From NCBI GenBank assembly GCA_020247395.1, contig JADCJC010000006.1, positions 1 to 64,000 of the forward strand: DNA of 64,000 nucleotides. Reading direction: 5' to 3'. Source of the stretch: Rhodocyclaceae bacterium. GTDB lineage: Bacteria > Pseudomonadota > Gammaproteobacteria > Burkholderiales > Usitatibacteraceae. This document shows positions 63,871-64,000 of the stretch, in pieces; the first letter of the stretch is position 1, and each line of letters starts with the position of its first letter. Below the pieces are notes generated by a model that saw nothing but the letters and a program-made list of their open reading frames with translations, was not told where the DNA came from and made no database searches. A program made the position numbers and the translations under genes.

Positions 63871-64000
63871 CTACTCGGCGGCGTCTTTGAGCGACTCGGC
63901 AGCGTGTTTTGCTTTGTAGTCGGCAATCGCCGCCTTGATCGCATCTTCGGCCAAGATTGAGCAGTGAATTTTTACCGGCGGCAATGCGAGCTCTTCAGCG
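63871..64000 (-). CDS. iscU: Fe-S scaffold protein IscU, C-terminal fragment
   Basis: Only the last 42 codons are present; the gene begins beyond the right edge. The visible peptide has the LPPVK motif, the HscA-binding site, followed by [20 protein letters not shown] with the third conserved Cys. This is the end of the scaffold on which [2Fe-2S] clusters are built. iscS and iscR are expected further right. Confidence 0.93.
   Translation of the reverse strand, partial: AEELALPPVKIHCSILAEDAIKAAIADYKAKHAAESLKDAAE

Overview
This is a chromosomal window of a Gram-negative bacterium, most likely a betaproteobacterium (Burkholderiales or a near relative). Pointers are the DUF2863 protein (known to me mainly from Betaproteobacteria), an HrpA helicase of 1,383 residues, a proteobacterial isc operon order, a TonB-dependent receptor, many lipoproteins, LutABC and a TRAP transporter. 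I found no rRNA, tRNA, CRISPR array, insertion sequence, integrase or phage gene. It reads as ordinary, densely coding core and accessory chromosome. The first 48 bases hold the start of a ketoacyl-ACP synthase III gene (minus strand) and the last 130 bases hold the end of iscU (minus strand), so both edges cut genes.

Left part (1-21 kb). Three exported proteins are encoded in overlapping frames: a SOUL haem-binding lipoprotein, a SAM methyltransferase with an N-terminal signal or anchor, and a GDSL esterase lipoprotein. A gap with possible decayed coding sequence follows, then a CorA-like metal transporter, a TonB-dependent receptor with a DUF3297 protein, a CaiB-type CoA-transferase, a secreted prolyl oligopeptidase and ferredoxin-NADP reductase. 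At 12.3-20.3 kb lies the most unusual locus. A 1,213-residue protein appears to join a winged-helix-like N-terminus, a very long Ala/Glu/Arg coiled coil built from duplicated blocks, one membrane segment and an AsmA-like periplasmic domain. It lies just upstream of an MsbA-like ABC exporter on the same strand and is divergent from an exported FecR/DUF6600 protein.

Middle (20.3-40.4 kb). A LysR regulator is divergent from malate synthase (aceB), with a good LysR-type box between them. A minus-strand run follows: a dual GGDEF-EAL protein, a small unknown, an aldo/keto reductase and a KTSC protein. A second run has an SDR, a DUF3109-type Cys-rich protein, a zinc-ribbon protein, a GlcG/HbpS protein and AlkD. 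Then come an SRPBCC protein, a second LysR regulator, DUF2863, ThpR, a lipoprotein with an AHSA1/SRPBCC fold, a class I aminotransferase and hrpA.

Right part (40.5-64 kb). A probable hydroxy-acid or lactate locus holds GST, two hydroxy-acid dehydrogenases, a DctPQM-type TRAP transporter with an internal terminator between binding protein and permease, a NhaD/citrate-type transporter, a lipoprotein and lutABC. It is followed by a PbpG-like peptidase, an alpha/beta hydrolase, an Atm1-type ABC exporter, two poorly known small proteins, a dienelactone hydrolase, a DUF2721 membrane protein and an exported M20 peptidase. The window ends with the isc operon (iscU-iscA-hscB-hscA-fdx-iscX, transcribed leftward), which builds iron-sulfur clusters. 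The Atm1-type exporter, ferredoxin reductase and Fe-S proteins such as LutB fit an organism that invests in Fe-S metabolism, although these genes are not one operon.
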